From Natronorubrum halalkaliphilum (GTDB lineage: Archaea > Halobacteriota > Halobacteria > Halobacteriales > Natrialbaceae), in assembly GCF_009834785.1 (NCBI RefSeq), contig NZ_WUYX01000027.1:25403-89402 (forward strand): a stretch of DNA of 64,000 bases, written 5' to 3'. How positions within the stretch are numbered: the stretch's first letter is position 1; each line of letters opens with the position of its first letter. Made by a program: the position numbers and the translations under genes. The notes beneath the pieces are model-generated. The model searched no databases and was not told the DNA's origin. It was given only the letters and a program-made list of their open reading frames with translations. Positions 8,096 through 17,607 of the stretch are shown here, one piece after another.

Positions 8096-9790
8096 ATGGG
8101 TCAGCTCGCTCAGTCGATGGTGCTTTTGATGTTCATCTCTGTTGTTCCCATCATCGGCGTTGCGGGCTACGCACTTCGTAATCGGAACAAACCCGGTGCT
8201 CGTGGTTTTTTGCTCTGTTTGATCGGCATGATCGGTTGGTCCATAATGCTTATTTTCGTGACGTGGCCGTCTCCGGTACTGCCGGTGCATCTCAATCTCG
8301 GGGGACGATTCTTTTTCCAGTTAATCGTCGCGTTCGGATGGGCGCTTCTCGTGTGGGAGTATATTCAGCGTGACAGCATTCGTCTCTCCCCATTCTTGAT
8401 CGCGGTGACCATGATCGTCCCCGCGGTTACACTTGCGCTGGCGGTGACCAATCCGGCACATCATCTCGTCATCCTTCCTGAAACGCCGGACAATCCTGTT
8501 GGAATCAGCGAGTTCGTCCTCGGACCGTGGTATTTTGTCCACGTCTGTTTTGCTATCCTTCTGGTGATGTTACCGGTCGGGTTGTTGCTCGCAGATTTCC
8601 GAGGGGCACACGGTCAACATCGCAATCAGATTCTGCTGTTGCTTGCTGGATGGGTCGTCGGTGTCCCGGGCGCGTTACAGACGCATCTGCTTCGAAACAT
8701 TGAGACGATTCCGCTATACGTCGACTTGACGCCAGTCACCTTTCTTATCACGTCGCTTCTATGGGGACTCGCCCTGTATCGGTATCAGTTGTTCAGTCTC
8801 GTCCCCGTGAGTCGCCAGACGATTATCGAAACGATGTCTGACCCGGTCGTGAGTGTCGACAGCAGCGGGATAGTTGTCGACGCGAACCCCCCGGCACAGC
8901 AGCTGTTAGGGACCGGCGGCGACATAGTTGGGAGGCCGTTCGACGATATTTGTGAACGGTTTCCCGCACTGTCCACCCACCAGACGGGTCTTCAACACCA
9001 GACCGAACTAACGTTCGGAACGGAGGATGGGGAACGTCACTTTCTCCTCGACGTGCGCCAAATCAAACTCGGTAGCTTGACGAACGGATCGGTGCTCGTC
9101 TTTCGAGAGGTTACCGAACTTCGTGAACGCGAACGGGAACTCGAGCTACTGAAAGAAATTTTTTCTCGGGTGTTCAGACACAATATCCGGAATCGCCTCA
9201 CGACTATCGACGGATACGCGAGCGTGATCGAGAACCGAGACGAGGCCAACAAGTACGACGAGGAACTGACGCGCATCAAGAAAGACAGCGCTCAACTGCT
9301 TGCACACAGTGAGAAGGCAACCGAGCTGAGTAAGCTGATCGATTCTGCATCCGAACTGGAGCAATTTGATCTGGCGGAACTCGTTGGTGAGTACACCCAG
9401 GCGATTGACGCAGACGAGTCGGCAACGGTGACGACCGATCTCGAAGACGGCGTGCTCGTGCAGTGTCACCCGCTCGTCGGCGAGGCAGTGGGTGAGCTGT
9501 TTGACAACGCACTCAGACACCACGACAGAGAGAACATTCAGCTCCGGGTGTGCATCGAAGCCAACGAAAAACACGGCATCTTGTGGGTCGAAGACGACGG
9601 CCCGGGTATCGAATTAGGTGAAATAAAGCCTTTGAACAGTCGCTCAGAAACGACTCTCACACACGGCTCTGGCGTGGGTCTCTGGTTAGTCGATATGGCC
9701 GCCCTCAAATCCGGCGGCTCGTTCAGCCTGACCGATTCCCCCGAACTTGGCGGAACGCGGGCCGAACTCAAGTTCCCGCTTACGACGTAA
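8096..9790 (+). CDS. membrane sensor histidine kinase (7TM, PAS, HATPase)
   Basis: A 564-residue sensor kinase. About seven hydrophobic helices occupy residues 1-220 (for example VLLMFISVVPIIGVAGYAL and ILLLLAGWVVGVPGAL), matching the N-terminal 7TM sensory region of haloarchaeal kinases. A PAS domain follows (~240-340, SDPVVSVDSSGIVVDANPPA), then a DHp-like helix with His in FRHNIRNRLTTIDGYA (~361) and a HATPase with N-box ELFDNALRHH, G1 VEDDGPGIE and G2 GSGVGLWLV. The sequence is AT-richer than its surroundings. The signal is unknown, and no dedicated response regulator lies beside it, which is common in haloarchaea. The ATG at 8096 sits right after an AT-rich promoter-like region. Confidence 0.9.
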   Translation: MGQLAQSMVLLMFISVVPIIGVAGYALRNRNKPGARGFLLCLIGMIGWSIMLIFVTWPSPVLPVHLNLGGRFFFQLIVAFGWALLVWEYIQRDSIRLSPFLIAVTMIVPAVTLALAVTNPAHHLVILPETPDNPVGISEFVLGPWYFVHVCFAILLVMLPVGLLLADFRGAHGQHRNQILLLLAGWVVGVPGALQTHLLRNIETIPLYVDLTPVTFLITSLLWGLALYRYQLFSLVPVSRQTIIETMSDPVVSVDSSGIVVDANPPAQQLLGTGGDIVGRPFDDICERFPALSTHQTGLQHQTELTFGTEDGERHFLLDVRQIKLGSLTNGSVLVFREVTELRERERELELLKEIFSRVFRHNIRNRLTTIDGYASVIENRDEANKYDEELTRIKKDSAQLLAHSEKATELSKLIDSASELEQFDLAELVGEYTQAIDADESATVTTDLEDGVLVQCHPLVGEAVGELFDNALRHHDRENIQLRVCIEANEKHGILWVEDDGPGIELGEIKPLNSRSETTLTHGSGVGLWLVDMAALKSGGSFSLTDSPELGGTRAELKFPLTT

Positions 9791-10104
9791 GAACGGACGC
9801 TCTGGATCTCGCACTCCGTTTTTTCAAACCCCAGAAATACGAAGATGCCCATCACACGGGGATCCCCCGCACCGTCCAGCGTGATCCTCTCGAGTGAAAG
9901 TGAAACGGAAAACACTCCTCCCCCTCCCTACGGGTGGGTCGTCGACCCGTTCGCTCTCTGCGGTCGATCGGGGTTGGTACACCCTCCCTTGCCTGTACTG
10001 GCCGTGAAATCGGTAGCCATCCGACTCGGGACACCGATCGGCATTCGTGACTGTCAGGAACGACGTGAACAACACCTATGAGATAGGCTAACACACAAAC
10101 TACT
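9791..10104. other. intergenic region with T-tract and hairpin
   Basis: No gene was recognised. A T-tract (cgttttttc) at about 9818-9826 is a likely transcription stop for the kinase. A hairpin ACGGGT-gggtcgtcg-ACCCGT sits near 9939-9959. The promoter of the following small zinc-finger gene must lie in the last ~50 bp. Confidence 0.4.
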
Positions 10105-10266
10105 ATGGTGAGCGAATCAGTCAGCCTCGGCCAATCGCGGTGTCGCAACTGCGGATTCGAAGCCCCCGGCGGCGACGACGCCTGGCTCCGGATCGACGTC
10201 CCGAAACTGGGCCGCATGACCCAGTGCCCCGACTGCAACAGCACGGACGTGATCACCAGTCGATAG
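10105..10266 (+). CDS. small CPxCG-type zinc finger protein
   Basis: A 53-residue protein with two Cys pairs, CRNCG (13-17) and CPDCN (41-45), which should form one zinc knuckle or ribbon. The middle reads AWLRIDVPKLGRMTQ. Haloarchaea encode many such one-domain zinc proteins of 40-70 residues, some affecting biofilm, swarming or stress. The exact role of this one is unknown. It lies 51 bp upstream of msrB on the same strand and could be co-expressed. The ATG at 10105 gives the family-typical short N-terminus. Confidence 0.8.
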   Translation: MVSESVSLGQSRCRNCGFEAPGGDDAWLRIDVPKLGRMTQCPDCNSTDVITSR

Positions 10267-10317
10267 CATCGGTTGCCCGCAGACAGACTCTTGGGGCTCT
10301 CCGCTCTAGTACGGCGT

Positions 10318-10749
10318 ATGGAACACGAAGCGGACGATCAGGTTCACGAAGACGATTCCGACAGCGAACTGCCCTCGAGCGACAGCGAGTGGCGGTCGGA
10401 ACTGAGCGACGAGGAGTATCGGATCCTGCGCGAGGCCGGAACCGAACCGCCGTTCAGCGGCGAGTACGTCGACCACAAGGACGACGGCAGCTACGTCTGT
10501 GCCGGCTGTGGCGCCGAACTGTTCGACTCCGAGACGAAGTTCGATTCCGGCTGTGGCTGGCCCAGTTTCTACGACGTCGACGACGGCCGCGTCGAGACGC
10601 GACAGGACAACAGCCACGGTATGCAGCGGACCGAAGTCGTGTGCGAAAACTGCGGCGGCCACCTCGGCCACGTCTTCGAGGACGGCCCCGAACCGACGGG
10701 CCAACGCTACTGTATCAATTCGGCGGCACTGGATTTCGACGACGAATAG
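10318..10749 (+). CDS. msrB: peptide-methionine (R)-S-oxide reductase MsrB
   Basis: Repairs the R-epimer of methionine sulfoxide in oxidised proteins. It has 143 residues. Four zinc-binding cysteines are visible as CAGCG (~61-65) and CENCG (~109-113). The catalytic Cys lies in the signature RYCINSAAL near residue 132, and [12 protein letters not shown] is the family core. The ATG at 10318 was preferred over an in-frame upstream start because it begins a typical acidic haloarchaeal leader (MEHEADDQ) close to the domain. No MsrA is fused or adjacent. It is probably cytoplasmic and part of general oxidative stress defence. Confidence 0.95.
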   Translation: MEHEADDQVHEDDSDSELPSSDSEWRSELSDEEYRILREAGTEPPFSGEYVDHKDDGSYVCAGCGAELFDSETKFDSGCGWPSFYDVDDGRVETRQDNSHGMQRTEVVCENCGGHLGHVFEDGPEPTGQRYCINSAALDFDDE

Positions 10750-10813
10750 CATCGAAACGACCGACGCGAGTGCAGGCACCACCCTTTTCGACGCAACCGA
10801 CTCACCATCGCCC

Positions 10814-11020
10814 ATGTCCAACGAACGACCATCCGCCGAAGAACTGCGACAGGGAGTCACTGTCGAAATCGTCCAGGGCGATCAGGACGTCCAGTCCGAA
10901 GATCAGGAGCCGCTCGTTGGCGAGGTCGCGACGATCTACGGCGACGAACCCGAGGGGCCGCAGGTCGAACTGAAAAACGGCGTCGTCGGTCACGTCCAGT
11001 CGGTCGTCCGCGACGAATAA
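10814..11020 (+). CDS. YwbE family protein (DUF2196)
   Basis: A 68-residue protein matching the YwbE/DUF2196 family (LRQGVTVEIVQGDQDVQS, then GVVGHVQSVV), a small beta-barrel-like fold of unknown function found across bacteria and haloarchaea. The ATG at 10814 places the family core at residue 11. It follows msrB by 64 bp on the same strand; the two may be transcribed together, but no functional link is established. Confidence 0.85.
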   Translation: MSNERPSAEELRQGVTVEIVQGDQDVQSEDQEPLVGEVATIYGDEPEGPQVELKNGVVGHVQSVVRDE

Positions 11021-11148
11021 CGCACTCGCACGGTCCGATCGAACCGATACGACGCTCCGTTCTTTTCGCCGCGAATCGCCGGATGCCGTCTCCGTCACCT
11101 GCTGCGTGCCGGCCAAAGCGATTTCCGACCCGTCGTCGATATCCGGAC

Positions 11149-12000
11149 ATGGCCGAGAGCCGCCTCTCGCTCGTTCGTGACGTCGCCGCGGTCGCTCGCG
11201 AGCGCCAGATCAGCGTCAAGTCCGCGGGCCTGGCCTACCACGGCTTCAACACGCTCGTCCCCCTGGTCATCCTCGCGCTCGTCGGTATCACGCTCGTCGA
11301 CGCCCTCGAGCCGCTGGTGGCCGCCCTCGAGTCGGCGACCGGCCTCGAGGGGATGGTGACCGACGGCGGACTCGAGGAGTTGGCCGGGAACGGTGCGGAT
11401 CGAATGCGGGCCGCCTTGCTGGCATTGATCATCCTTCTGTGGAGTGCGGTTCGCCTTTTTCAGGCGGTTAATAGTGCGTTTACGGACGTCTACGGCTCGC
11501 GAAAGAAGGAGTCGTACGTCAACACGGCCGCGACGGTGACGCTCGTCACGGCCGTCGATGTCGTGCTCGTGACGGCGACGGTCGCAGTCGGCGTCGCACT
11601 GGTCAGCGTGGTCGGAATCAGCCTCTCGGTGCTGGTCGGTGGCGTCTGGGCCACGGCCGCCAGCGCGGTTCTCCTCGCCGGCCTCCTGCTGGCCGTCTTC
11701 ATTCCGATGTACTACCTCTTTCCCCAGCCGGACGTCTCGGTCGGGGAGGTACTCCCCGGAACGGCGTTCGCTGCGCTCTCCTGGACCGTACTGGCCGTCG
11801 GCTTTCGCATCTACGTCGCGACGTCCGAAAGCATCGCCCTGTTCGGAATCGCCGGCGCCGTCCTCATCATCCTCACCTGGGTCTATCTCGGCGGCCTCTG
11901 TCTCCTGCTGGGTGCGGTGTTGAACGCCGTCCTCGCGGGCCGCGTCGATCCCGAGGACGGCTGGGTACCGATGCGCGAGGTCTGGAAGAAGTACGCCTGA
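11149..12000 (+). CDS. YihY/BrkB family membrane protein
   Basis: An integral membrane protein of 283 residues with about six hydrophobic helices (for example LVPLVILALVGITLV, LVTAVDVVLVTATVAVGVAL, LFGIAGAVLIILTWVYLGG). The opening SLVRDVAAVARERQISVKSA...AYHGFNTLVPL and the loop YYLFPQPDVS fit the YihY (formerly ribonuclease BN, BrkB) family. The old RNase annotation is wrong for this family; its members are membrane proteins of uncertain, possibly transport-related, function. The ATG at 11149 was preferred to an upstream in-frame start because the conserved N-terminal helix begins there. Confidence 0.88.
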   Translation: MAESRLSLVRDVAAVARERQISVKSAGLAYHGFNTLVPLVILALVGITLVDALEPLVAALESATGLEGMVTDGGLEELAGNGADRMRAALLALIILLWSAVRLFQAVNSAFTDVYGSRKKESYVNTAATVTLVTAVDVVLVTATVAVGVALVSVVGISLSVLVGGVWATAASAVLLAGLLLAVFIPMYYLFPQPDVSVGEVLPGTAFAALSWTVLAVGFRIYVATSESIALFGIAGAVLIILTWVYLGGLCLLLGAVLNAVLAGRVDPEDGWVPMREVWKKYA

Positions 12001-12056
12001 CAAACGGTTTCGGCGTTCTTCGCCTCCGGTGGACGCGCTCGAATCCGGCCCGCGAC

Positions 12057-12128
12057 GGGCTCATAGAGGGGACTCCAGAAAGCGAGGAAAAGCGATGCTT
12101 TCTATCACTGTGGGCTCATAGAGGGGAC
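12057..12128 (+). repeat. 17-bp direct repeat flanking a hairpin, next to a regulator start
   Basis: The 17-mer gggctcatagaggggac occurs at 12057-12073 and again at 12112-12128, 55 bp apart. Between the copies lies an inverted repeat AGAAAGC...GCTTTCT (~12076-12102). The second copy ends two bases before the ATG at 12131, so its GAGGGG could act as ribosome-binding site and the first copy as a duplicate of it. It may be a leader control element or a local duplication. Confidence 0.6.
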
Positions 12129-12130
12129 GA

Positions 12131-15100
12131 ATGGTTTCCGAACGGACCGACGACGAAACCCGTCTCCTCGTCGTCGCCCCCGACGAGTTGCGGCCGACCG
12201 TGGAGGGGACGCTTCGCTCGAGTCTTCGCGAGACCGTCGGCGACGAACCGGTTACGGTGTCGACTGCAGCCGAAGCCCTCGAGACCCTCGCGGACCGTCG
12301 ATTCGACTGCGTACTAACGCCTCACCGACTGCCGGACGCGGACCTGACCGGCCTCGATCTTCTCGAGCGGATTCGCGAGCGCGAGTCGGAGTGCCCCGTG
12401 GTGCTCGCGCCGGGCGAGGACGGCGACGAGTCGCTCGCAGGCGAGGCCGTCGCCGCGGGCGTGACGGAGTACGTTCCCGGAGCGCGGAGCGACGATTCGC
12501 TTACAGCAGCGCTCGAGCGCGCGATCGAGACGGGACGAGACCGTCGAGACCGCCGAGAACGCCGAGAACGGGCCCGCCAGTTCAGCGCGATTTTCGACGA
12601 TCCGGAGACCTACTCGTGGGTGGCTACGCCCGACGGCCGCATCCGGCGGACCAACGAAACCGCCCGCGAGTCGATCGCTGCGGGCGAATCGGAGATCCGC
12701 GATCACCCGCTCTCGGAGCTGTCGTGGTGGAGTCAGTTCGAAGACGGCGAGTCGGTGATCCGAGACGCGATCGATCGGGCGGCGGACGGCAACGTCGCCC
12801 ACAGGGAGTTGGTGCGGGGGCAGACCGACGGCGACGACGAAAGCGCGACCGAACCGCGGACGCTCGAGGTGACGATCCGGCCGGTTCGTAACGAGTCCGG
12901 TGCCGTCGTCTCCCTGCTCGCCCAGGCGACCGACGTCACCGAACGGGCTCGACTCGAGGCGGAGCTCCGCGAATCCGAGGCGCTCCACCGGGTGACGCTC
13001 AACAACATGACCGACACGGTCCTCATCACGGACGACGACGGGGCGTTCACCTACGTCTGTCCGAACGTCAACTTCATCTTCGGCTACAGCGACGACGAGA
13101 TCCACGAGATGGGGACGATCGAGGACCTGCTCGGTCCGGGGCTCTTCGACCGCGAGGAACTCGCGGAAGACGGCGTGCTGACCAACATCGAATGTACGGC
13201 GACGGACAAGGCGGGGCGGGAACACACGCTGTTAGTCAACGTCCGGGAGGTCTCGATTCAGGGCGGTACGACGCTCTACAGCTGCCGGGACATCACGAAG
13301 CGGAAACGTCGGGAAGAGGCGTTGACGGCGCTCCACCAGACCGCTCGGGAGCTGCTGTACGCCGAGACCGATCGCGAGATAGCAAACGCTGTCGTCGAGG
13401 ACGCGACAGACGTTCTCGACCTCGAGGCGACCGCGGCCTACCTGTTCGACACCGACGAAAACGTACTGCAGCCGGCCGCCCGCTCGTCGGGTCTGGCCGA
13501 ACTCCACGGGCCGCTGTCGCCCCAGCGGGCCGGTACGAGGAGCATTCCGGGTGACGTCTTCGTCGAGCGGGAGAGTCGGTTCTTCGCGAACGTCCGCGAT
13601 TCGCCGAGGCTCTCGAACCCGACGACTGGGCTCCGGAGCGCCGCGTTCGTTCCGCTGGGAGACCACGGCGTCTTCCTGGCGGGCTCAGCGGACGAAGACG
13701 CGTTCGACGAGGTCGCTCGAGAACTGACCGACCTGCTTGCGGCCACGGCCGAAGCAGCCCTCGACCGCGTCGAACGCGAACGGACGCTCCGCGAACGGGA
13801 TCGCGAACTCAAGCGCCGAAACCGCCAGCTTACTCGGCTCAATCGGATCAACGAGATTATCCGCGAAATCGATCAGGCGCTGGTTCAGGCCGAGACACGC
13901 GAGGAGATCGAGCGCGCGGTCTGCGAGCGACTCACGACCGCCGACCGGTTTTCTTTCGCCTGGATCGGCTCGGCCGACACCGGCGGCGAACGCCTCGAAT
14001 CTCGGGCTCACGGCGGAGCGGATCGGGGACAGGACTACCTCGACGGCGTCTCGCTCTCGCTCGAGGGCCCGGCGACGGAGCCGGCGGTCAGGACGGCGAT
14101 CGACCGCGAGGTGACCGTCGTTCCCAACGTCGTCGACGGGCTTCACGATCGCGAGCAGTCCTGGCGCAAGGAGGCGCTGACGCGCGAGTACCAGTCAATC
14201 ATCAGCGTTCCGCTCTCCTACGACGAGTTTACCTACGGCGTGTTGGCCGTCTACGCCGACCGCCCCGAGGCGTTCGACGAGGTCACCCGGACCGTCCTCG
14301 AGGAACTCGGTGAGACCATCGCCTCCGCGATCGCTGCCGTCGAGCGCAAGAGTGCGCTCCTCTCGGACGCGAGTACGCGACTCGAGTTCGACGTGCGAGA
14401 CGAGAACTTCGTCTTTACCCGGCTCGCCCGGCGAGCCGACTGCGCCGTCTCGTTCGACGGTGGCGTTCGCCAGCACGAGGACGGGGCGTCGGTGTTCGCC
14501 ACGGTCGAGGGAGCGTCGCCCTCGGACATCGCGACGGCCGCTGCGGATCTCGTCACCGTCGAGGACGTGCAGGTCATCCGCGGCGAGGAGGGCGAAAGCG
14601 ATGGTGATGATGAAGGGAACGACGACGTGGATGGAAACGCAGACGGCGACGACGGCGAGGCGAGCACCACCGGCGGAACGGTACTGTTGGAGCTCTCGCG
14701 ACCGTTTCTCGCGCTTCGGCTGGCCGACCACGGGGTCATCCTGCGCAGCGTCGAAGCGACGCCGGAGGGGGCGGACGTCGTCGTCGACGTGCCGCGCAGC
14801 GTCGACGCCAGAGGGAGCGCAGACGTCGTCTCGACGACCTTCTCGGACGTCGAGCTTCGGTCGAAGCGAAGCGTCGATCGGACCACGCCCCGGGACCTCC
14901 GTTCGGAGCTTCTCGACCGCCTCACCGACCGCCAGCTCGAGGTCGTCCAACTGGCCTACTACGGCGGCTACTTCGAGTCGCCCCGGGAGCGGTCGGGCGA
15001 AGAGGTCGCGGAGACGCTCGGCATCTCGGCCGCCGCTTTCTACCGGCACAACCGGACGGTACAGCGAAAACTCCTCTCGCTGCTGTTCGACGAGCTCGGT

Positions 15101-15133
15101 GTTCCGGCAAATACGACCCCGATGGTTGAATAA
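12131..15133 (+). CDS. large pseudo-receiver/PAS/GAF/Bat-HTH regulator
   Basis: A 1000-residue cytoplasmic regulator. Residues ~8-135 look like a receiver domain, but the expected phospho-acceptor Asp position reads CVLTPHRLP, so it is probably not phosphorylated in the normal way. Two PAS-like domains follow (~150-265 and ~275-395), then GAF domains at ~400-545 and ~575-735. The Bat-type region and C-terminal HTH_10 (LTDRQLEVVQLAYYGGYFES, EEVAETLGISAAAFYRH) occupy ~740-995. An acidic low-complexity insert (ESDGDDEGNDDVDGNADGDD) lies near 825. It should integrate several small-molecule or redox inputs and bind DNA. Targets are unknown. The direct-repeat leader is immediately upstream. Confidence 0.85.
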   Translation: MVSERTDDETRLLVVAPDELRPTVEGTLRSSLRETVGDEPVTVSTAAEALETLADRRFDCVLTPHRLPDADLTGLDLLERIRERESECPVVLAPGEDGDESLAGEAVAAGVTEYVPGARSDDSLTAALERAIETGRDRRDRRERRERARQFSAIFDDPETYSWVATPDGRIRRTNETARESIAAGESEIRDHPLSELSWWSQFEDGESVIRDAIDRAADGNVAHRELVRGQTDGDDESATEPRTLEVTIRPVRNESGAVVSLLAQATDVTERARLEAELRESEALHRVTLNNMTDTVLITDDDGAFTYVCPNVNFIFGYSDDEIHEMGTIEDLLGPGLFDREELAEDGVLTNIECTATDKAGREHTLLVNVREVSIQGGTTLYSCRDITKRKRREEALTALHQTARELLYAETDREIANAVVEDATDVLDLEATAAYLFDTDENVLQPAARSSGLAELHGPLSPQRAGTRSIPGDVFVERESRFFANVRDSPRLSNPTTGLRSAAFVPLGDHGVFLAGSADEDAFDEVARELTDLLAATAEAALDRVERERTLRERDRELKRRNRQLTRLNRINEIIREIDQALVQAETREEIERAVCERLTTADRFSFAWIGSADTGGERLESRAHGGADRGQDYLDGVSLSLEGPATEPAVRTAIDREVTVVPNVVDGLHDREQSWRKEALTREYQSIISVPLSYDEFTYGVLAVYADRPEAFDEVTRTVLEELGETIASAIAAVERKSALLSDASTRLEFDVRDENFVFTRLARRADCAVSFDGGVRQHEDGASVFATVEGASPSDIATAAADLVTVEDVQVIRGEEGESDGDDEGNDDVDGNADGDDGEASTTGGTVLLELSRPFLALRLADHGVILRSVEATPEGADVVVDVPRSVDARGSADVVSTTFSDVELRSKRSVDRTTPRDLRSELLDRLTDRQLEVVQLAYYGGYFESPRERSGEEVAETLGISAAAFYRHNRTVQRKLLSLLFDELGVPANTTPMVE

Positions 15134-15242
15134 TGAACCCCTCCCGTTCTGCGGGGGTGACTATCTAGCGAATACCTTCAACCTAATATCCCTATTATTC
15201 CTAAATGCACTGAGCGCCGCGATCCCCGATACTGATACTACC

Positions 15243-15383
15243 ATGAAAGACGTCCAACTCGATCCCGACGAAGAATCGACCTACGAGTGCTTCGGTTGCG
15301 GGACTGTCGTACGCGCGGCGGCCCCCGGCGCGTGTCCGGACTGCGGAGCGAATATGCGAAACCGCCAGACACCGATCGAATAA
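15243..15383 (+). CDS. rubrerythrin-like zinc ribbon mini-protein
   Basis: A 46-residue protein with CFGCG (16-20) and CPDCG (31-35), a one-knuckle zinc ribbon like the C-terminal domain of rubrerythrin. Its stop codon is separated from the glutamate dehydrogenase ATG by one base, so the two are almost certainly translated from one mRNA. Small ribbons of this sort (haloarchaeal DUF7129-like) often precede metabolic genes in haloarchaea. Whether it binds or regulates the dehydrogenase is unknown. Confidence 0.8.
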   Translation: MKDVQLDPDEESTYECFGCGTVVRAAAPGACPDCGANMRNRQTPIE

Positions 15384-15384
15384 C

Positions 15385-16686
15385 ATGGCTTCGTCTCACC
15401 GGTCAGCACCCACGACGGAGCAACGGGAATCGGCGGACTCGGAGCCCGAAAGCGCACTCGAGACCGCGCGACGACAACTCAGCCGCGCTGCGACCCATAT
15501 CGATATCGACGACGCTGCGCTCGAGCGACTCAAACATCCGGCGAAAGTCCACGAGGTCTCCGTCCCGCTCGAACGCGATGACGGCACGGTCGAGGTTTTT
15601 ACGGGATACAGAGCCCAACACGACAGCGTCCGCGGACCCTACAAGGGCGGACTCCGCTATCATCCCGAGGTCACGCGCGACGAGTGCGTCGGCCTGTCGA
15701 TGTGGATGACCTGGAAGTGCGCCGTGATGGACCTCCCCTTCGGCGGCGCGAAAGGGGGTATCGTCGTCGATCCGAAGTCACTGACTGACGACGAGAAAGA
15801 GCGACTCACCCGCCGGTTTACCCAGGAGATCCGCGACGCGATCGGTCCGACCAAAGACATCCCCGCGCCCGACATGGGTACCGATCCGGCGACGATGGCC
15901 TGGATCATGGACGCCTACAGCATGCAGGAAGGCGAGACCATCCCCGGCGTCGTCACCGGCAAACCGCCCGTCGTCGGCGGCAGCTACGGCCGCGAGGAAG
16001 CCCCTGGCCGAAGCGTTGCCATCATCACGCGCGAGACCTGCGATTACTACGATTACCCGCTTTCCGAGACGACCGTCGCCGTGCAGGGATTCGGCAGCGT
16101 CGGCGCTAACGCGGCCCGCCTGCTCGAGGAGTGGGGTGCCACCGTCGTCGCGATCAGCGACGTCAACGGCGCGGTCTACGATCCCGACGGGATCGACGTC
16201 GCTTCGGTCCCCTCCCACGACACCGAACCCGAAGCGGTGACCCAGAACGCCGGCGGGACGCAGCTCTCGAACGCAGAGTTGCTCGAACTCGATGTCGACG
16301 TCCTCGTGCCGGCCGCGGTCGGCAACGTCATCACCGAAGACAACGCGGACGCCATTGCGGCTGACATCGTGGTCGAGGGGGCGAACGGCCCGACGACGTT
16401 CGCCGGCGATGCGATCCTCGATGAACGCGGCATCCACGTCATTCCGGATATTCTCGCTAACGCCGGCGGCGTGACCGTGAGCTACTTCGAGTGGCTCCAG
16501 GATATCAACCGCCGAAAGTGGAGCCTCGAGCGCGTCCACGGGGAACTCGAGACCGAGATGACCGAGGCCTGGTCGGCCCTGCGAGACGAGGTCGAAGAAC
16601 GGAACGTAAGCTGGCGCGACGCGGCCTACATCGTCGCGCTGTCGCGAGTCGGCGAGGCCCACGAGGCTCGCGGCCTGTGGCCCTGA
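15385..16686 (+). CDS. gdhB: glutamate dehydrogenase (Glu/Leu/Phe/Val family)
   Basis: Interconverts glutamate and 2-oxoglutarate plus ammonium with NAD(P). The 433 residues include a short disordered acidic N-terminus (1-35). The substrate-binding core has [11 protein letters not shown] (~88-98), with the catalytic Lys in PFGGAKGGI (~117). The Rossmann domain has [10 protein letters not shown] (~232-241), and [17 protein letters not shown] is near 360. It lies one base downstream of the zinc-ribbon gene. The symbol follows common haloarchaeal usage; the cofactor preference cannot be read with certainty. Confidence 0.93.
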   Translation: MASSHRSAPTTEQRESADSEPESALETARRQLSRAATHIDIDDAALERLKHPAKVHEVSVPLERDDGTVEVFTGYRAQHDSVRGPYKGGLRYHPEVTRDECVGLSMWMTWKCAVMDLPFGGAKGGIVVDPKSLTDDEKERLTRRFTQEIRDAIGPTKDIPAPDMGTDPATMAWIMDAYSMQEGETIPGVVTGKPPVVGGSYGREEAPGRSVAIITRETCDYYDYPLSETTVAVQGFGSVGANAARLLEEWGATVVAISDVNGAVYDPDGIDVASVPSHDTEPEAVTQNAGGTQLSNAELLELDVDVLVPAAVGNVITEDNADAIAADIVVEGANGPTTFAGDAILDERGIHVIPDILANAGGVTVSYFEWLQDINRRKWSLERVHGELETEMTEAWSALRDEVEERNVSWRDAAYIVALSRVGEAHEARGLWP

Positions 16687-16772
16687 TCGGCCGTCGTTCG
16701 GTTCCGTTTTTCCGCTTCCGAAGCTAGCGCAGGCCACCGTTTGAAGACCGTCGAGCCCGAATCTCGGGGAGA

Positions 16773-17525
16773 ATGTCCGCCCAGGGATCCATCACCTTCG
16801 TTCCGAGCGTGCACTTCTCGCCGACACACCGCCGTCGCGTCCGGCGGACGATTCGCGAGGAGGAGCCGGATATCGTCGCCGTCGAATTGGACGAGCGCCG
16901 GTACGACCGTATCGAGAAACACGGCAGACAGAGTCCCGCAGAACTGCTTCGGGAGCTGCCGCCAGCGACGGCAGCCGCCTACACCGTCCTGCGGACGATT
17001 CAGCGGACGGTCGTCCGGTTGTACGGGCTCGACCCCAGCCAAACCGACATGGAGGTGGCCGTCGAGACTGCGGCCGAACTGAACGTCGACATCGCGCTCA
17101 TCGACGATCCGATCGCGGAGACCGTCAACGCGCTCGCATCCCGCGTCGGCCCCGAACTGATCCCGAAACTGTTCGCCCGCGCCCAGCGGATGGGGCCCGA
17201 GCAGCAGGCCGCCCAATTCGAGCTCATGACGCTCCCGTTCGAAGACGTCACCAGCGGCGAGGACGTCCAGCCGGTCATCGAACAGATGCGGTCGCTCCTT
17301 CCGGAACTCACCGACGTGATGATCGATCGCCGCGACCGAGCCATGGCCGCGCGACTCCACGCGCTCCGCGCTGCGGGCCACGACGTCGTCGCGGTCATCG
17401 GCGCGGGCCACCACCTCGGTATTCAGCGGACGCTCGACGACCTCGAGTCCCGTCCCGCCGACGAAACCGTCGACGTGCCGATCCGATCGTCGTCCCGGAG
17501 CGTCACTCGCATTCCGATCGACTGA
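16773..17525 (+). CDS. TraB/PrgY domain protein
   Basis: A 250-residue protein of the TraB/PrgY/GumN (Tiki-like) superfamily. Diagnostic elements are the N-terminal VPSVHFSP (GxxH-type strand), VAVELDERRYDRI (the Glu-Arg pair) and the C-terminal VIGAGHHLGI. In Enterococcus, PrgY/TraB acts on pheromone peptides, and related folds are metalloproteases. The archaeal function is unknown. Many archaeal homologues carry C-terminal membrane helices; this one has none and ends soon after the GAGHH motif. It is therefore a short cytoplasmic version. It is convergent with the phosphoribosyltransferase gene. Confidence 0.85.
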   Translation: MSAQGSITFVPSVHFSPTHRRRVRRTIREEEPDIVAVELDERRYDRIEKHGRQSPAELLRELPPATAAAYTVLRTIQRTVVRLYGLDPSQTDMEVAVETAAELNVDIALIDDPIAETVNALASRVGPELIPKLFARAQRMGPEQQAAQFELMTLPFEDVTSGEDVQPVIEQMRSLLPELTDVMIDRRDRAMAARLHALRAAGHDVVAVIGAGHHLGIQRTLDDLESRPADETVDVPIRSSSRSVTRIPID

Positions 17526-17607
17526 CGAGGTCCACGAAGGCCGTTCGATCGACTGAATCGGAACCCTCCTCGGCCCCGTCTCCGGGTAGCACTCGACCGC
17601 CTGTCGG

